A program made the position numbers and the translations under genes. Source: Skeletonema tropicum (lineage: Eukaryota > Bacillariophyta > Thalassiosirophyceae > Thalassiosirales > Thalassiosiraceae). Taken from it: a stretch of 64,000 bases of DNA. Positions 49,889-60,583 of the stretch are shown piece after piece. The DNA lies in contig CM074131.1 of the NCBI GenBank assembly GCA_037178625.1, positions 682,001-746,000 of the forward strand. Reading direction: 5' to 3'. Under the pieces are notes generated by a model that saw nothing but the letters and a program-made list of their open reading frames with translations, did no database searches and had not been told where the DNA came from. Within the stretch, counting starts at the first letter, position 1. Each line of letters begins with the position of its first letter.

Positions 49889-50926
49889 ATGAGCCCCTCA
49901 GACTCCCTGATGAGACATCAAATCGCTGCAGCGATATCTTGGCACCAAGGCAAACACAGAGAAGCGGCGACCAACTACTGGCTATCATTCAGAGAATTTT
50001 CGAACACCACTCATGAAAGTCGTTATCATATCTTTCGCGGCTACACGTCCACCCTAAGAGAGGGTGACCTTGAACCGACTGATGATGATGTGAAGAATCT
50101 GGAAAACATCTTTCGTGATAAGCATGAACTTTGACTTTTTAGGTTAGAAGCTGGATTTACCCTCGGAGTTATTTCGTACAAACGTAGTGAGCGTTTGAAG
50201 TGTCAAGATTACTATCACCGTGCAATTACGATCGGGGAGAAACAGCCTAAAAATTCCAAGCAAGAGAAATTGGAACAGAGAAAGATGACTATCAAGACTA
50301 CGACTGCTGGGGGTGAGGAACAAAAAACCATCAAGGAACTGATGGATGATGTCCTGAAGGACTGTCATAAAAATCTCAATGGACTAAACAGGTCCACAAT
50401 GAGATTTGCTAGTGCATCGGAGCATGATAATATGATAAACGAGGCAGCTGCTGGTGTAGCTAATATGTCGACATCAAGGGATCCACCAATGAAGAGAACT
50501 CATGTTATGCCCATAGGACCAGGTGGAACTAGTTTGACCGAAACAGAATTCAATAATCTCATTGATGTGGGGGGACTTCACTGTGACTGCTGCAAAGCTA
50601 AAGCGAAAAAACTCCTTGTGTGTGAAAGGTGTAAGAAAACATACTACTGCAGTTTGGAATGTCAGAAGAAACAGTGGAAGAATAATGGTCACAAAATTCA
50701 CTGCAGGAAGGATGGGGAGTTCAAAGCTGACGATCTTGTTCAAATTGCTCGATTGAAAAGCAAACCCGAGCTCAACGATAAGATTGTTCGTATTGTTGGT
50801 CCAGCCAAAAATAAAGAAGGGAGTTATGAAGTTATAGCGGAGGGAGCAGTTAGGGGGATGAACAAGAGCTTTTCGATTGCTGCAGGAAATTTGAATCAGC
50901 TCAGGCCGTATGATTGCAGAAAGTGA
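49889..50926 (+). pseudogene. MYND zinc-finger protein gene interrupted by an in-frame TGA
   Basis: A single frame of 346 codons starts at ATG 49889 and ends at TGA 50924-50926; one further TGA lies at 50132-50134. Sequence on both sides looks like one protein: N-terminal helical repeats, then L-F-R-L-E-A-G-F directly after the stop. The MYND finger (50582-50704) has C-x2-C, C-x2-C, C-x3-C and H-x3-C ligand pairs and normally mediates protein-protein contacts. A C-terminal segment contains K-S-K-P-E-L-N and L-R-P, which may form a small ligand or partner domain. A TTTTTAG acceptor-like site follows the TGA, but the in-frame donor choices give introns of only 33 or 84 nt. Nonsense mutation, base error, short intron or recoding are all possible. 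Confidence 0.7.
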
Positions 50927-51293
50927 AGAGATTGTCTTGGGGTGGGGCGTTTGTAGAAATATTCATATCATTGAGTTCAAAGTATGTAGAAATACTTCTC
51001 TTAGCATTGACCAGCTCATTCTCTAGAGGTACTGTCAGCTGTCAATACTCTCTTCCTTGCAATAGGTCAGACTGTTGCCGTGGCAACTAGAGAAGAGCAG
51101 GTCTTGAAGTACAATATTTGAGTTATAATAACTATTCATTCAATTTCAATAAGCAGGATTTCCTATTTTTTAGTTACAGCAATAAACGAGTCACCAGCAA
51201 ATGAGCTTCTTTCGAACGGCAAGCTTTATACAACTTAGACAACAGCCTTTGACGCTAACAATAACAATACAAACGCACACCATCTCTCTACGT
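50927..51293. other. Intergenic region between convergent genes
   Basis: It holds the presumed 3' UTRs of the MYND gene (plus) and the G8 gene (minus). TGTAGAAATA occurs twice, near 50952 and 50985. I see no gene or RNA structure. Confidence 0.4.
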
Positions 51294-54200
51294 TCACTGA
51301 TACCACAAATAATAGATGGGAGCAACCGCGACCGCCAAAAGTGACAGCATTGGCGAGGCTACGATTCCTGACGCAGATTGCATCTCTGCATTTTCATGAA
51401 GAGTGCTGCTACGAACTGATGCCAATGACCGTGCCGGAGACAATTCGATTGCAGAAACATCATCTACATAGTATTCAACACCTGCTGCTGGTCCTTCGGC
51501 GAACAATTTGATATCCGTTAAAGTTCCAGCGACATTCACAGCGATATCTCCCTGAATAAGTGTCCAATCTTGATTGTTTACAGCATTTGAGACTCCTAAC
51601 CACTTCCTCCCCCCGACATCATCATCAATTCGGAGAGTGAGTTTCAATGTGTCGCTGCTTGTAGTTCCCTTCAGCTTGGCCCAGCATGAAACACGGTAGG
51701 TTTTGTTTGCAGACATTCTTCCTACCATGGATTGTTCCACTGCATTCCAAGTACTGGTTCTACCCGTGACAAGGATTGATTGGGTGCCAGAATGAGCTTG
51801 ACTGGTATCAACCTGGATCGATCCGGAATTGAAATTGGCATACCAGTTAGCCAAGCCTGATTCAAATCCGGGGTTCAAAACGAGATTGCTCCCCTGGCCA
51901 AACGTTGGTTGCGGTGTAGGCGCGGATGTTGGTGGAACTGTGGGGACATAACAATCCGAAGATCCTTCTGAAACACAGCACTTGTCGTAGGATACTTGAA
52001 TGTAGCCAGATGGGCACACTTCCGGCTCGACATAGCTTGGTGTTGTGGCACAGTGACCACTAATTGCACCTTCCACACAGTCGGCTTCGATTTGGATGTA
52101 AGGGCCATGTGCAAATGACGGAAGAGTGATACCACTGAATGTGAATCTGTCAAGTGCATGTGTCCTTGGACCTCCGCCCTCATTCAAATCATCAAGGTCC
52201 CAAATATGCCAGTCCGCAAGGTAAGTTTGAGGCGTCTGAATGATACGAACGTAAAGTAATTTCGTAGCCTCATCATAGTAGTAAGTATTGCCTTGAGAGG
52301 CGCGGACGTGTTCGACGGAGTCCACTGCATAGAACGTCTCAGTACATGACTCCCCTGAACACCAAGCCGCATTAGCTGTAATGGAAAATGATGTTCCTGA
52401 GTCGTACGGAATTGCTAAGATCATGGGCGTTTCGATGGGATCAATCTCGATCTGATCAATCTTGAGAGACTTAGGCGGGCCATCGTCGAGCTGCAGCAGC
52501 CATGCAAAGCCCCCGGTAAGACCGGCTACCTCCGAATTGGCTGTGATAGGTAATCCACCGGTTGGATCGTTAGACAGATCAAACACATGACCTATGTGAC
52601 GGATCCTTCCCAGGGCTGGGCAGAACGGATTACCGTTGCCATCCACCTTTGGGCCATTGTAACAAGATCCGCAATTCTGCCAGTTGTCACTAGGAGTACA
52701 CGCGTTAGGACTACCGTTCCCTACCGTGTTATGGATTTCGTCCTTCCATCTCAGACGAATATGCCCGAGACCACGTTCATTACCATCATTCACCTTGATG
52801 AAAGCTAATGGAGCTTCCAGGTCATCAACTACGTTTGAATCCACCTTCCACCACTTTCCAGCATCGGCAAGTCCGGAGGCAATGATAGTGTTTTCATTCA
52901 ACCCACTAGCTGATCCATCTGTGTCAATCCAATTTTGAGCACGACCGCTTACCGAAGAAGGCGAGTTGTCGTCAGCAAAATCGGCAAGTTTGAATCGTCG
53001 ACCGCAATCTTCATATGTGATGCCTGACGTAGCTTGCATCAACTCAGGAGTGAATTGATCGGAATGAGTTAAAAATCCCCAAACAGTACTGCCGCTACTG
53101 CATCCATTAACCGTATTCGTATCACATCCACGCGTAGGGGAGGTATCGTAAGCATTATTTGCGTTCCTGGCACCACAATGTCGCAATGTGGCATTTGAGA
53201 TGATGTGCCCCTGACCTGTGTCATACCTATCTCGATGGAAAAAGCATGCAAAGAAGAACGTGAGCTTGTGCAAAAAAAGCTTTTGCATGGACTTAAAATC
53301 ACATTAACCTCCTCAATCAATCTTACCAAAAGAATCCATTTCCCGACACATAATCAGGCCGACCACCGGGCATGACCCACTCCTCTCCTGATCGACATTC
53401 GACCAGCAGCTGATCAATACCAAAACCATCTTCTAGTGCTTCCATTCCAAGAGCGACATCGTGCGCCTCAAAGCGTATTACTTCCATCCTTCCACTCCAA
53501 GAGTTGAGAGACGGAGATGCAGTCATAAAGACCTTGTTGTTGGTAAGTTTGTACCATGCCCGTTCTCCTTCATAGCAATACGAATCGCAATTATTGTTCT
53601 CGACACACTTGTCAACTAGGCAAGGAGATCTTGAACCTTTGCTTTGATCCCGACCAGCATTGTATTCCAGAAGTGTATCATTCCCTGAATTGTAGTAAAG
53701 AGATCCTCCAGAGTAGAATGCACCAGCATGACTCCACCACCACCCTGTAGAATGAGCTACATTCCCATCAAAGACTTTTGTCAGCCGATTTCCAGGACGC
53801 ATATTTACATCTCTGTTGGCACCAATTGGTGAATGCAGGACGGGTAATGCAAATCCGGCCCAGCCTCCGCTTGCAGCGTTGCCAATGATATCATTGTGAA
53901 GGTTAGTGATATAATAACCACTCGCAGTAACGTCAGCTGGTAGGATCAAGTCTTTACTTTGGACGAAAGGAGTGATAGTCTGGCCACCACCACTATCTGC
54001 AATAACATTGCTAACAGGATGGATATGAGCCGCCAAGTTGAAAGATATCGTGTTGTCTTCTTCCACGCCATCTTCCAGGTAGTAACAGTATCCATCAACA
54101 TCATATGCAACATTCTCTGAAACAGTCGTGCCGTGAGTCCCATGAATAGATACGCATCGATAGAATGACCGATGGATAGAGTTGGCCCTGAAGTAGCAAT

Positions 54201-56642
54201 CACTGCACGCGTCACCGAGCTGATGCCAATGGAATGGATAGCGGCCTAGAACATTCGTCTGCCCCATTCTGTAGAGTTCAACGCCTTCCATGTATCCCTT
54301 GCCTCCGGAGTGCACCATTATGTGACCACCAAATCCTGTTGTAGAAGTCCATGGACACGGCTTGTAATTCACGCCGAAGTGCCAGTTGCCAGTACAGCCA
54401 CCTGTATCAGGATCTGTTGGTTCTGAATCATCTGCAGCGCCCTGAATCTTAATGTTACGTGATAACAACCCAACTTCAGCTTGATATCCAGTATTTGCAA
54501 TGTGATCATAGGCAGTAGAAGAAGTGAAGTGTACAGCAGAACCTACAGCACCAGGGATGGGATTGTCAACCACGAAATCAATCGTCAATACTTCATTCCG
54601 GTGCCAATCACGGCTATCATGAACAGCAGTGGTTGTTAGAAGTACCTCTTGTCCCGCCTCCCAGTTGATCTTTTCTTGTAACAAGAGGTAATTTTGACCA
54701 ATTGGAACAGACTCGGCTAGACGACTCCACGTTGGAAAGTGTCGCTTGCCATGCATACTAATAATGCCTCCATTGACAGATATTCCCTTGTATGTTGGTG
54801 TTGCTGTAGGACTCTTCCCGTAAATATCCAAATCGGTCGGCCTGCTTCCATGAAGAGTGATTGTAAGCTCAGCGTCATACACACAAGTCTCAGATCCTGC
54901 ACGTAGAGCTCCTTGTACGTCCATACCAGCTGCATCAAGAGTAATCGCCGCCCCTCCAGCATTCACACCAAAAATGAGCTCCGAGGAGGATGGCACAGTG
55001 ATGACACTAAGCTCTTCCAGAACAACTTGGTTGATGATAACTTTCGAGTTTTCAGGCAAGGTGGCACTCTCACCAGCAGCAGGGATGGACGACGAAGGCC
55101 AAGTCGTAGGATCATGCCAATCCTTCAACCCTGCTTGCAAATGAGGGCAATTTATTTGTGATTGAGAACCAGGATTCTGAGGTCGAGGGATCGTCACAAG
55201 TTCAGACGATGATTCACTGGTAACAAACGGCCCGCTGCCATAAGAATTGCTATTTGTTGGATTTGATGTCGGAGGGCTAGTTGGTGGGAGTGTTGGTGGC
55301 AAAGATGGAGCAGGTGTCGGTGGGGATGTAGGCGGGTTAGACGGAGGTGATGTTGGTTCTTCTGAAGGCTGCGGAGTTGGAGCTTTTGAAGGCACATTCG
55401 TCGGAGCTGATGTCGGCTCGGGAGTTGGTCCAGAAGAAGGCTGAGGAGTAGAAGCATTTGATGGAGGATTTGTAGGAGGTGATGCTGGTTCTTCTGAAGG
55501 CTGCGGAGTTGGAGCTTTTTGAAGGCACATTCGTCGGAGCTGAGGATGGAGGTAATGTTGAAGTTGAAGGCCCGGGAGTCGGTCCAGGAGAAGGCAGAGG
55601 AATTGGAGCATTTGATGGAGCATCCGTCGGAGATGGCGTTGGCAATCCTAAGCACTTGCACTCCACAGGAGCGCTAGTGGGCTACAGTCGCAAAGAGATA
55701 GCAGTTAAAGAGAGGAGTGAGTACAATGAACTAAGAGTACACTTACATTTATGGTGAACTGAACCTGAAAACAAAGACGATGAGCAACAATCAAACTCAC
55801 GCTTGGAGTGGGTGGATTTGAGGGTGAACTTGTTGGATTCGACGTTGGAGGAGGCGAAGTTACACTATTAGTTGGTGGTGGAGTTGCAGCAACTCCACAT
55901 CCAGCATTTTGGCCGTTCCATTGACATCCTGCTGTGCGTGTACACATCTTTCTCGCTAATGATGAACAGTTTACTTGAAGATGACGTGAACGCTCAAAGA
56001 TTCCTTCAATAGGGGCAGTGGCACAAGAACAATCATCGAGTGTGAGACATTCAATCGCAGGATCATCAGAGCAGTATCCAAAGCCAGGAGCGATTGGATG
56101 GTTTGTTGGAGGTGATGTGGGCGGTGATGTTGGCTAGTATATGAAATAGGTGACTTGAATGGTCAGTGAAAATGAAAATGGTATCTAGTTGTCACAGTGA
56201 AATTAATCGATAACGATCAAGCTTACCGCTTTTGTTGGTTCTGGTGTTGGCTGTGGTGTCTAAGATTGATTCATATCACAGAATTAAAACATCAGGTAAG
56301 CAGGTCTAAGATGATGCTGATGCAGCAATGAAATAATGATCACATAAACTTACCAGGCTCGGGAGAAGGAGGTGGCGTCAGAACTGGACCACATCCAGCA
56401 TTTTGACCATTCCATTGGCATTCTGCAGTATCTTTGCAAATCTTTCTAGTTAATGATGAACAGTTCACTTGAAGATTGCGGCGATCGAAGTTGTCCGGCT
56501 GTTGCTGATCTTCAATGCTGTCTACTCGACGGAGCTGAGACTGAGATGATGTTGTGGCCACGACGATATTATTATTGCCGACAACGAGGCCGAGGCCGGC
56601 AATAAAGAGGAGGTCGAATAGTAACCGCCTGATCAACATCAT
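51294..56642 (-). CDS. Secreted G8/beta-helix (CEMIP-like) protein with carbohydrate-binding module
   Basis: Five exons read on the minus strand: 56642-56354, 56240-56227 (least certain), 56133-55801, 55681-53327 and 53226-51294. Together they give about 1640 residues if one extra base in an A run (plus-strand T5 at 55516-55520) is discounted. The order is a signal peptide (MMLIRR plus hydrophobic core), two copies of a four-Cys module (C-x7-C-x5-C-x8-C, both containing CQWNGQNAGC), Pro/Thr/Ser-rich linkers, a G8 domain (about 55130-54740), and a right-handed beta-helix region with GRYPFHWHQLGD (54244-54209). A CEMIP-like C-terminal region, a CBM4/9-type carbohydrate-binding module (about 51890-51440) and a hydrophobic C-terminal tail follow. 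CEMIP/TMEM2 relatives act on hyaluronan in animals; here a cell-surface or wall polysaccharide is a reasonable target. The tail suggests a GPI or membrane anchor. The splice of exons 4 and 5 through F-F-W|Y-D-T-G is secure. Confidence 0.82.
53227..53326 (-). other. 100-nt intron of the G8 gene
   Basis: The donor is TTTTG|GTAAGA and the acceptor GATAG|GTATGA on the minus strand. The join completes a Trp codon (TG|G) and continues Y-D-T-G-Q-G-H, keeping both flanking frames open. Confidence 0.85.
55682..55800 (-). other. 119-nt intron of the G8 gene, with a possible 18-nt micro-exon
   Basis: The donor is CCAAGC|GTGAGT at 55800 and the acceptor CTGTAG|CCCACT at 55682, both phase 0. Inside lies TTTTCAG followed by 18 nt (V-Q-F-T-I-N) and GTAAGT, so a frame-neutral micro-exon could be included. 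Confidence 0.65.
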
Positions 56643-56750
56643 TGCAAATCTGTTTGTGTGTGTCAACATAAGTACGAGCATTTTAATTAATGTTGAATGG
56701 GTGTTTGTTTGGAGAATGCCGGCCGGCTGCCCAGAAAAAATAGCCAGCTA

Positions 56751-57026
56751 CAGGGGTCAAAAAACGTGAATTACAGAAAAAGTGTCTAACGATATTGAGC
56801 GAACAGCTAGCATTTTCTGATGTGACAGTGAAAAAGTCATGTTCCCGCCCGAATTTGGTAGGAGTAGCTACTGTAGGAATTGTACTACGTGTACGTAGAA
56901 AAACTTTGCAGGGCTTATTGTCTCTCCTCCACAAAATGCGGGAAGCATTTTTTGGGTGTGTACCAATTCCTACAATTTTGTGTACGTATCGAAGAGGTGT
57001 TATGTAGACACCTTTTTTGACCCCTG
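56751..57026. mobile_element. Miniature inverted-repeat element (MITE), Tc1/mariner-like
   Basis: The 14-base terminal inverted repeats CAGGGGTCAAAAAA (56751-56764) and their complement (57013-57026) are identical; beyond one mismatch the next three bases also match. TA dinucleotides flank both ends (56749-56750 and 57027-57028), the target site used by Tc1/mariner elements. Inside, GTAGGAATTG and its complement form subterminal inverted repeats. At 276 bp there is no room for a transposase. It sits about 110 nt upstream of the G8 gene start, so it may affect that promoter. Confidence 0.72.
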
Positions 57027-57028
57027 TA

Positions 57029-57603
57029 GCCAGTTAGAGCAGCGCGCAAAGACACGGACCGAACACGACCAAGGTGACTAAAATTCAAGTCACGCACTAC
57101 AGGTACGGGGCCAAGAAATGTCCAGGACATGACATCATGCGCGCTTGCGAGCTATCTAGATAGATGGGTCATTTGGTGCAATTAATAGTAAAAAAGGGAG
57201 TCCTCAAGAATGGATCCAGGTATTTACATATGTAAGTTGCCACGTGCAGGTAGATTGTTTTACTAGTAAATGCCTATCTAAGTAGAAGTGGGAGGTGGTG
57301 GGTGTTGCTGGTGACACAAATATCGTACGTGGATGACAAACTGTCATGTTTATAAAATGCATGCAATAAATGCAGGAGATAAAAGTTTGGCGCACGAGCA
57401 AGCGTCTTTCCCTGAATCGAAGCTACGGTACTTATGATAAACGAGAACATGGTATAGTCTTGGACATTTTTGTGTAAATATAAAAGAAATGTTTGTATCG
57501 TTATTTAGCAACACCGTCCCCCTTTTATTAAACAAGGAAACAGCACCAGAACCTCCATTCTTTCTACAACCTCTACACACACTGGTAATGCCGGTTGAAG
57601 AAT
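57029..57603. other. Intergenic, between the MITE and the 3' end of the FAS1 gene
   Basis: About 575 nt with the presumed FAS1 3' UTR on its right side. TGTCCAGGACA (57119-57129) is a short palindrome. No gene is supportable. Confidence 0.4.
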
Positions 57604-58522
57604 TTAATAGAATCCGAAGCAAAGTCCAACGGTGTGGATGACACTGTTTCCAACCTCAACATCGATGGGGAAATCTGGGCCAGCTCCGAAGGTGGTCTCT
57701 CCAATGATAGCATCATTAACGAAGTGCTTCCTGACAGCGTAACGGTATGTCAAAGGTCCGTTCAAAGAGTTAAGGTCGGCGGTGGGGATATCCTTGGAGG
57801 CAATCTTTCCCTCAACAATGTGCATCTTCAAGACATCAGCGGTAACATCTCCACGCATCTTCTCGTAGGATTCAAGACAAGAATCAGTGGGGGCGAAGAT
57901 GGTGTAAGATCCAGCATCTAAGTCGATTCCAGCAGCTGCGCAGGCATCAACAAATTTTCCGAAGGAGTCGTATCCCCTGATTTCAGATTCTTCCTTTCCA
58001 GCGGCAATTCCGTCAGCACCCCAGACGTGTCCGGCTCCCTGAAGATCCTTCAAGGTGGATGCGACACCTCCAGAAGCAGCGGCGGCGGCAGGGGCAGCAG
58101 CAGCGGGAGCAGCAGCGGCGGTGGATCCCTCTCCGGCACGTTGCTTCAAGTATTCTTCGAAAGAAGGAGCAGCAGAGATGGACTTGCGGGGATCCTCATC
58201 TGTGTAGGCGTCTGGGTCACGGGTATCGGCCATTCCTCCAGCTCCGATGTGTTGGTTAAGGGCAGTGTTGGTGTGGACCTGTATTGATATTCATTGTTTT
58301 CGTTTCGATTGATTATTCATTGAGAGGTCAACGAGGGAATGGTGAGAGGATGATATGTTTGATGAAGATTATTTGTGTTCTTTCATAGAGCAACATACTC
58401 GTGTTGCACACACACATCACATAAGGAGCAACATCATCAAAATCAGATAGTCAACTTACACTGGCCTGGGGGGCGAAGGCAGCGGCAGAGCCGACAAGAG
58501 CAAAGGCAAGGGAGAACTTCAT
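57604..58522 (-). CDS. Plastid-targeted FAS1 (fasciclin) domain protein
   Basis: Minus-strand exons 58522-58460 and 58278-57604, joined in phase 0 across a 181-nt intron (GTAAGT...ACAG), give 245 residues. Residues 1-15 are a signal peptide (MKFSLAFALVG...). The A|FAP motif at 15-18, followed by a Ser/Thr/Asn segment, is the diatom bipartite plastid presequence. An Ala/Pro-rich linker occupies about 75-92. The FAS1 domain covers about 123-242, with the H1 motif YTIFAPTD at 146-153 and the H2-like SVIHTVGLCF at 233-242. FAS1 domains usually mediate adhesion; in a plastid the partner is unknown. The C-terminus ends right after H2, so this is a single-domain protein. Targeting is inferred from the motif; the gene model is well supported by both exons. 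Confidence 0.87.
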
Positions 58523-58994
58523 GGTTGGATAGAGGTGTGTGGTGTTGATATGATAATAAAGATTATGGGTGTCACGGTGCGTTGCTGCTCGGAAGATGTG
58601 TTCGTCAGAAGATTCCGCAGCGGCAGTCGGTGCAGGTAGTGCGTGTGTTTTGGGGGAAGTACGTACTCGTCGATCTTTGTGAAGCCCTGGGTGATTATCT
58701 GGTGATCTGGTGATTTACCAAGGATATTCGGGTGTTTGACTGTGATTTCTTCTCTGCTTCCGCTTCTTTTTTCTGCGCCACGCATTTGGATTTTGATCAT
58801 CAAATGATTGTTTGAAGCATACCTCTGTTGATGACACACTCAGATTCATACCCTGCATTTTATGAACGCGTCATGCATAAATATCATTGGAACGGCTGTA
58901 CCGAAACGAGACGATCCGGAGATTTTTTAGCCTGTTATCTGTTATTAGCAGAAGATAAATAAGTACATAGGAGTAGGTGTATGTACTTGTGTAA
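58523..58994. promoter_or_regulatory. Upstream region of the FAS1 gene
   Basis: About 470 nt with the presumed promoter and 5' UTR of the minus-strand gene. A T-rich stretch lies near 58759. No convincing coding frame; the 106-codon minus frame (58519-58839) overlaps the FAS1 start and has no recognisable content. Confidence 0.35.
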
Positions 58995-59099
58995 GTACTT
59001 CTCTAGAGATCTCTCTAGAGAGATAGATTAGCTCCTATTTTAGTTGGAGTAGCAACTAAAATACATAATCTATCTATCTACTTATATACATAGAAGTAC
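58995..59099. repeat. 105-bp foldback (inverted-repeat) element
   Basis: Outer arms are GTACTTCT (58995-59002) and AGAAGTAC (59092-59099). The inner arms are ATAGATTA...ATTTTAGTTG and CAACTAAAAT...TAATCTAT around a GAGTAG loop. The pairing is imperfect between outer and inner arms. It resembles a small foldback or MITE-like insertion; no clear target duplication is visible. Confidence 0.6.
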
Positions 59100-60497
59100 C
59101 TCCCTTCACTAAGGCACATGAACCCACTGACATATCATACTTATTCAAAAGAATAAGCAAAAATTTATGCTTATGTACCATCATCATTCTATACAACCAT
59201 TGTCAACTCTAGACTATGTATACAGTCGCACTGCTGCAGCAGCGCACATTGTGTATGTGTCACAGGATATGACACTCTTCTGGTATCCCAATACCGTTAT
59301 GACAGTCATTCTTCCTGTTCACACGTGTCAAGTAGCAACCACGGTGAGAACCCGTGATTGATCCTCTCACACAAGATGACGTCGCACGTTGGTGCTCCTT
59401 CATCACCTTTGGGAATAGCCCACTTCTTTAGCTCTTAAGCTTAGTCACCATGATATCCGTGTTCCTAGTGGTCTCTTCTGGCTCTAGCAGCACAACCAAT
59501 ACCGGTCCTAATTGCTTGTGACATTATTTATAAATATTTCCATCCAGTTTACTGGGTGCAAAGCAAAAGAATCCTTCATCGGTCGGGAAAGATCGACTTT
59601 TGAGAAGAAAAAAATTAATATTATTCAGCGCATATCCACATTGGTGGGTTTGTGAACCGTGAGCTAGTACAACAAAATCGATTGGCTTCCAGAAGATCCA
59701 TTTCGTCAACACATGGATGTGCGATGAATGCTCGGCGTTTCGTGCTACCATGGAGATGTGACGGCGTGCGATAGAAGTGTGTTTCGACGTTGACAGAAGT
59801 GCATCGGAGGTGAGAAAAGAATTTCGATTCTCCTCATGTAGAGGAAGTGCCCATGGCGAGAATGCACCGTGGCACAGCTCATCACAATAAGGAATTTCAT
59901 TCCAATAAAAAGACTACGGTCATCTAAATCCAAAGGACATCAGCTGTTGAGCGATGGACTACGATTAGAATTACGTGTGGGGGGAGAAGTGTTCTCTCAT
60001 CCAACCCTCACATATCGAGAGTCATCTGCTGTTAGGCGAGATGATACCCTCACAACAACAGAGTTGGCGGAGATGGATAGCTAACTTGAAAGTATTTATT
60101 CCTTATAAGACGCTGGTCGCAATTGGAAAAATACGCACTCTCTTGTCTACCTCTGAGAAGGTGCGGAGAGTTTTGATCTTTACAGCATGATAGTGCATGT
60201 AGCTGGAGCTATTGAGAGCATGTTTGTCGACGCATTCTGTACAGATTGTGATTGTCGCAGCCGCTTAGCCTTGATGGATTGTTGGTTATTACACAGTGTT
60301 GCCGAGGTAGTCTACGCCTTGCTCAAGCGAGTACCTCAGGATGACGAGACGATTATACCCCACTGGGCGAAGTCGAACGTGCAATTGAACCACCTACCCT
60401 AATTAATAAAAATCATATTGCTGTGAAAGCAAATCGTGTTTATTTGTCCCTTTATTTGTCCCTGTTGATTCAACATGTGCAGCGACGTCCTGGTTAA
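59100..60497. other. No intact gene recognised
   Basis: Only short frames under 80 codons are present, none with a recognisable domain or a credible splice pattern. Confidence 0.4.
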
Positions 60498-60583
60498 AGA
60501 AAGATCAAGTCTATTCAGTTGCGCACAGCGTGCTGTTCAAAGAAAGGTCATGTCTATTCAGTTACGCACAGCGTACTGTTCAA
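60498..60583. repeat. 43-bp tandem duplication
   Basis: Two adjacent, nearly identical 43-base copies (60498-60540 and 60541-60583) contain GTCTATTCAGTT and GCGCACAGCG or its variant. A third partial echo (TCATTTCTATCCAG) follows. No function is evident. Confidence 0.75.

Noticed and set aside
57350..57622. 90-codon minus-strand frame
   Set aside because: It overlaps the FAS1 3' end in another frame and has no domain or splice support.
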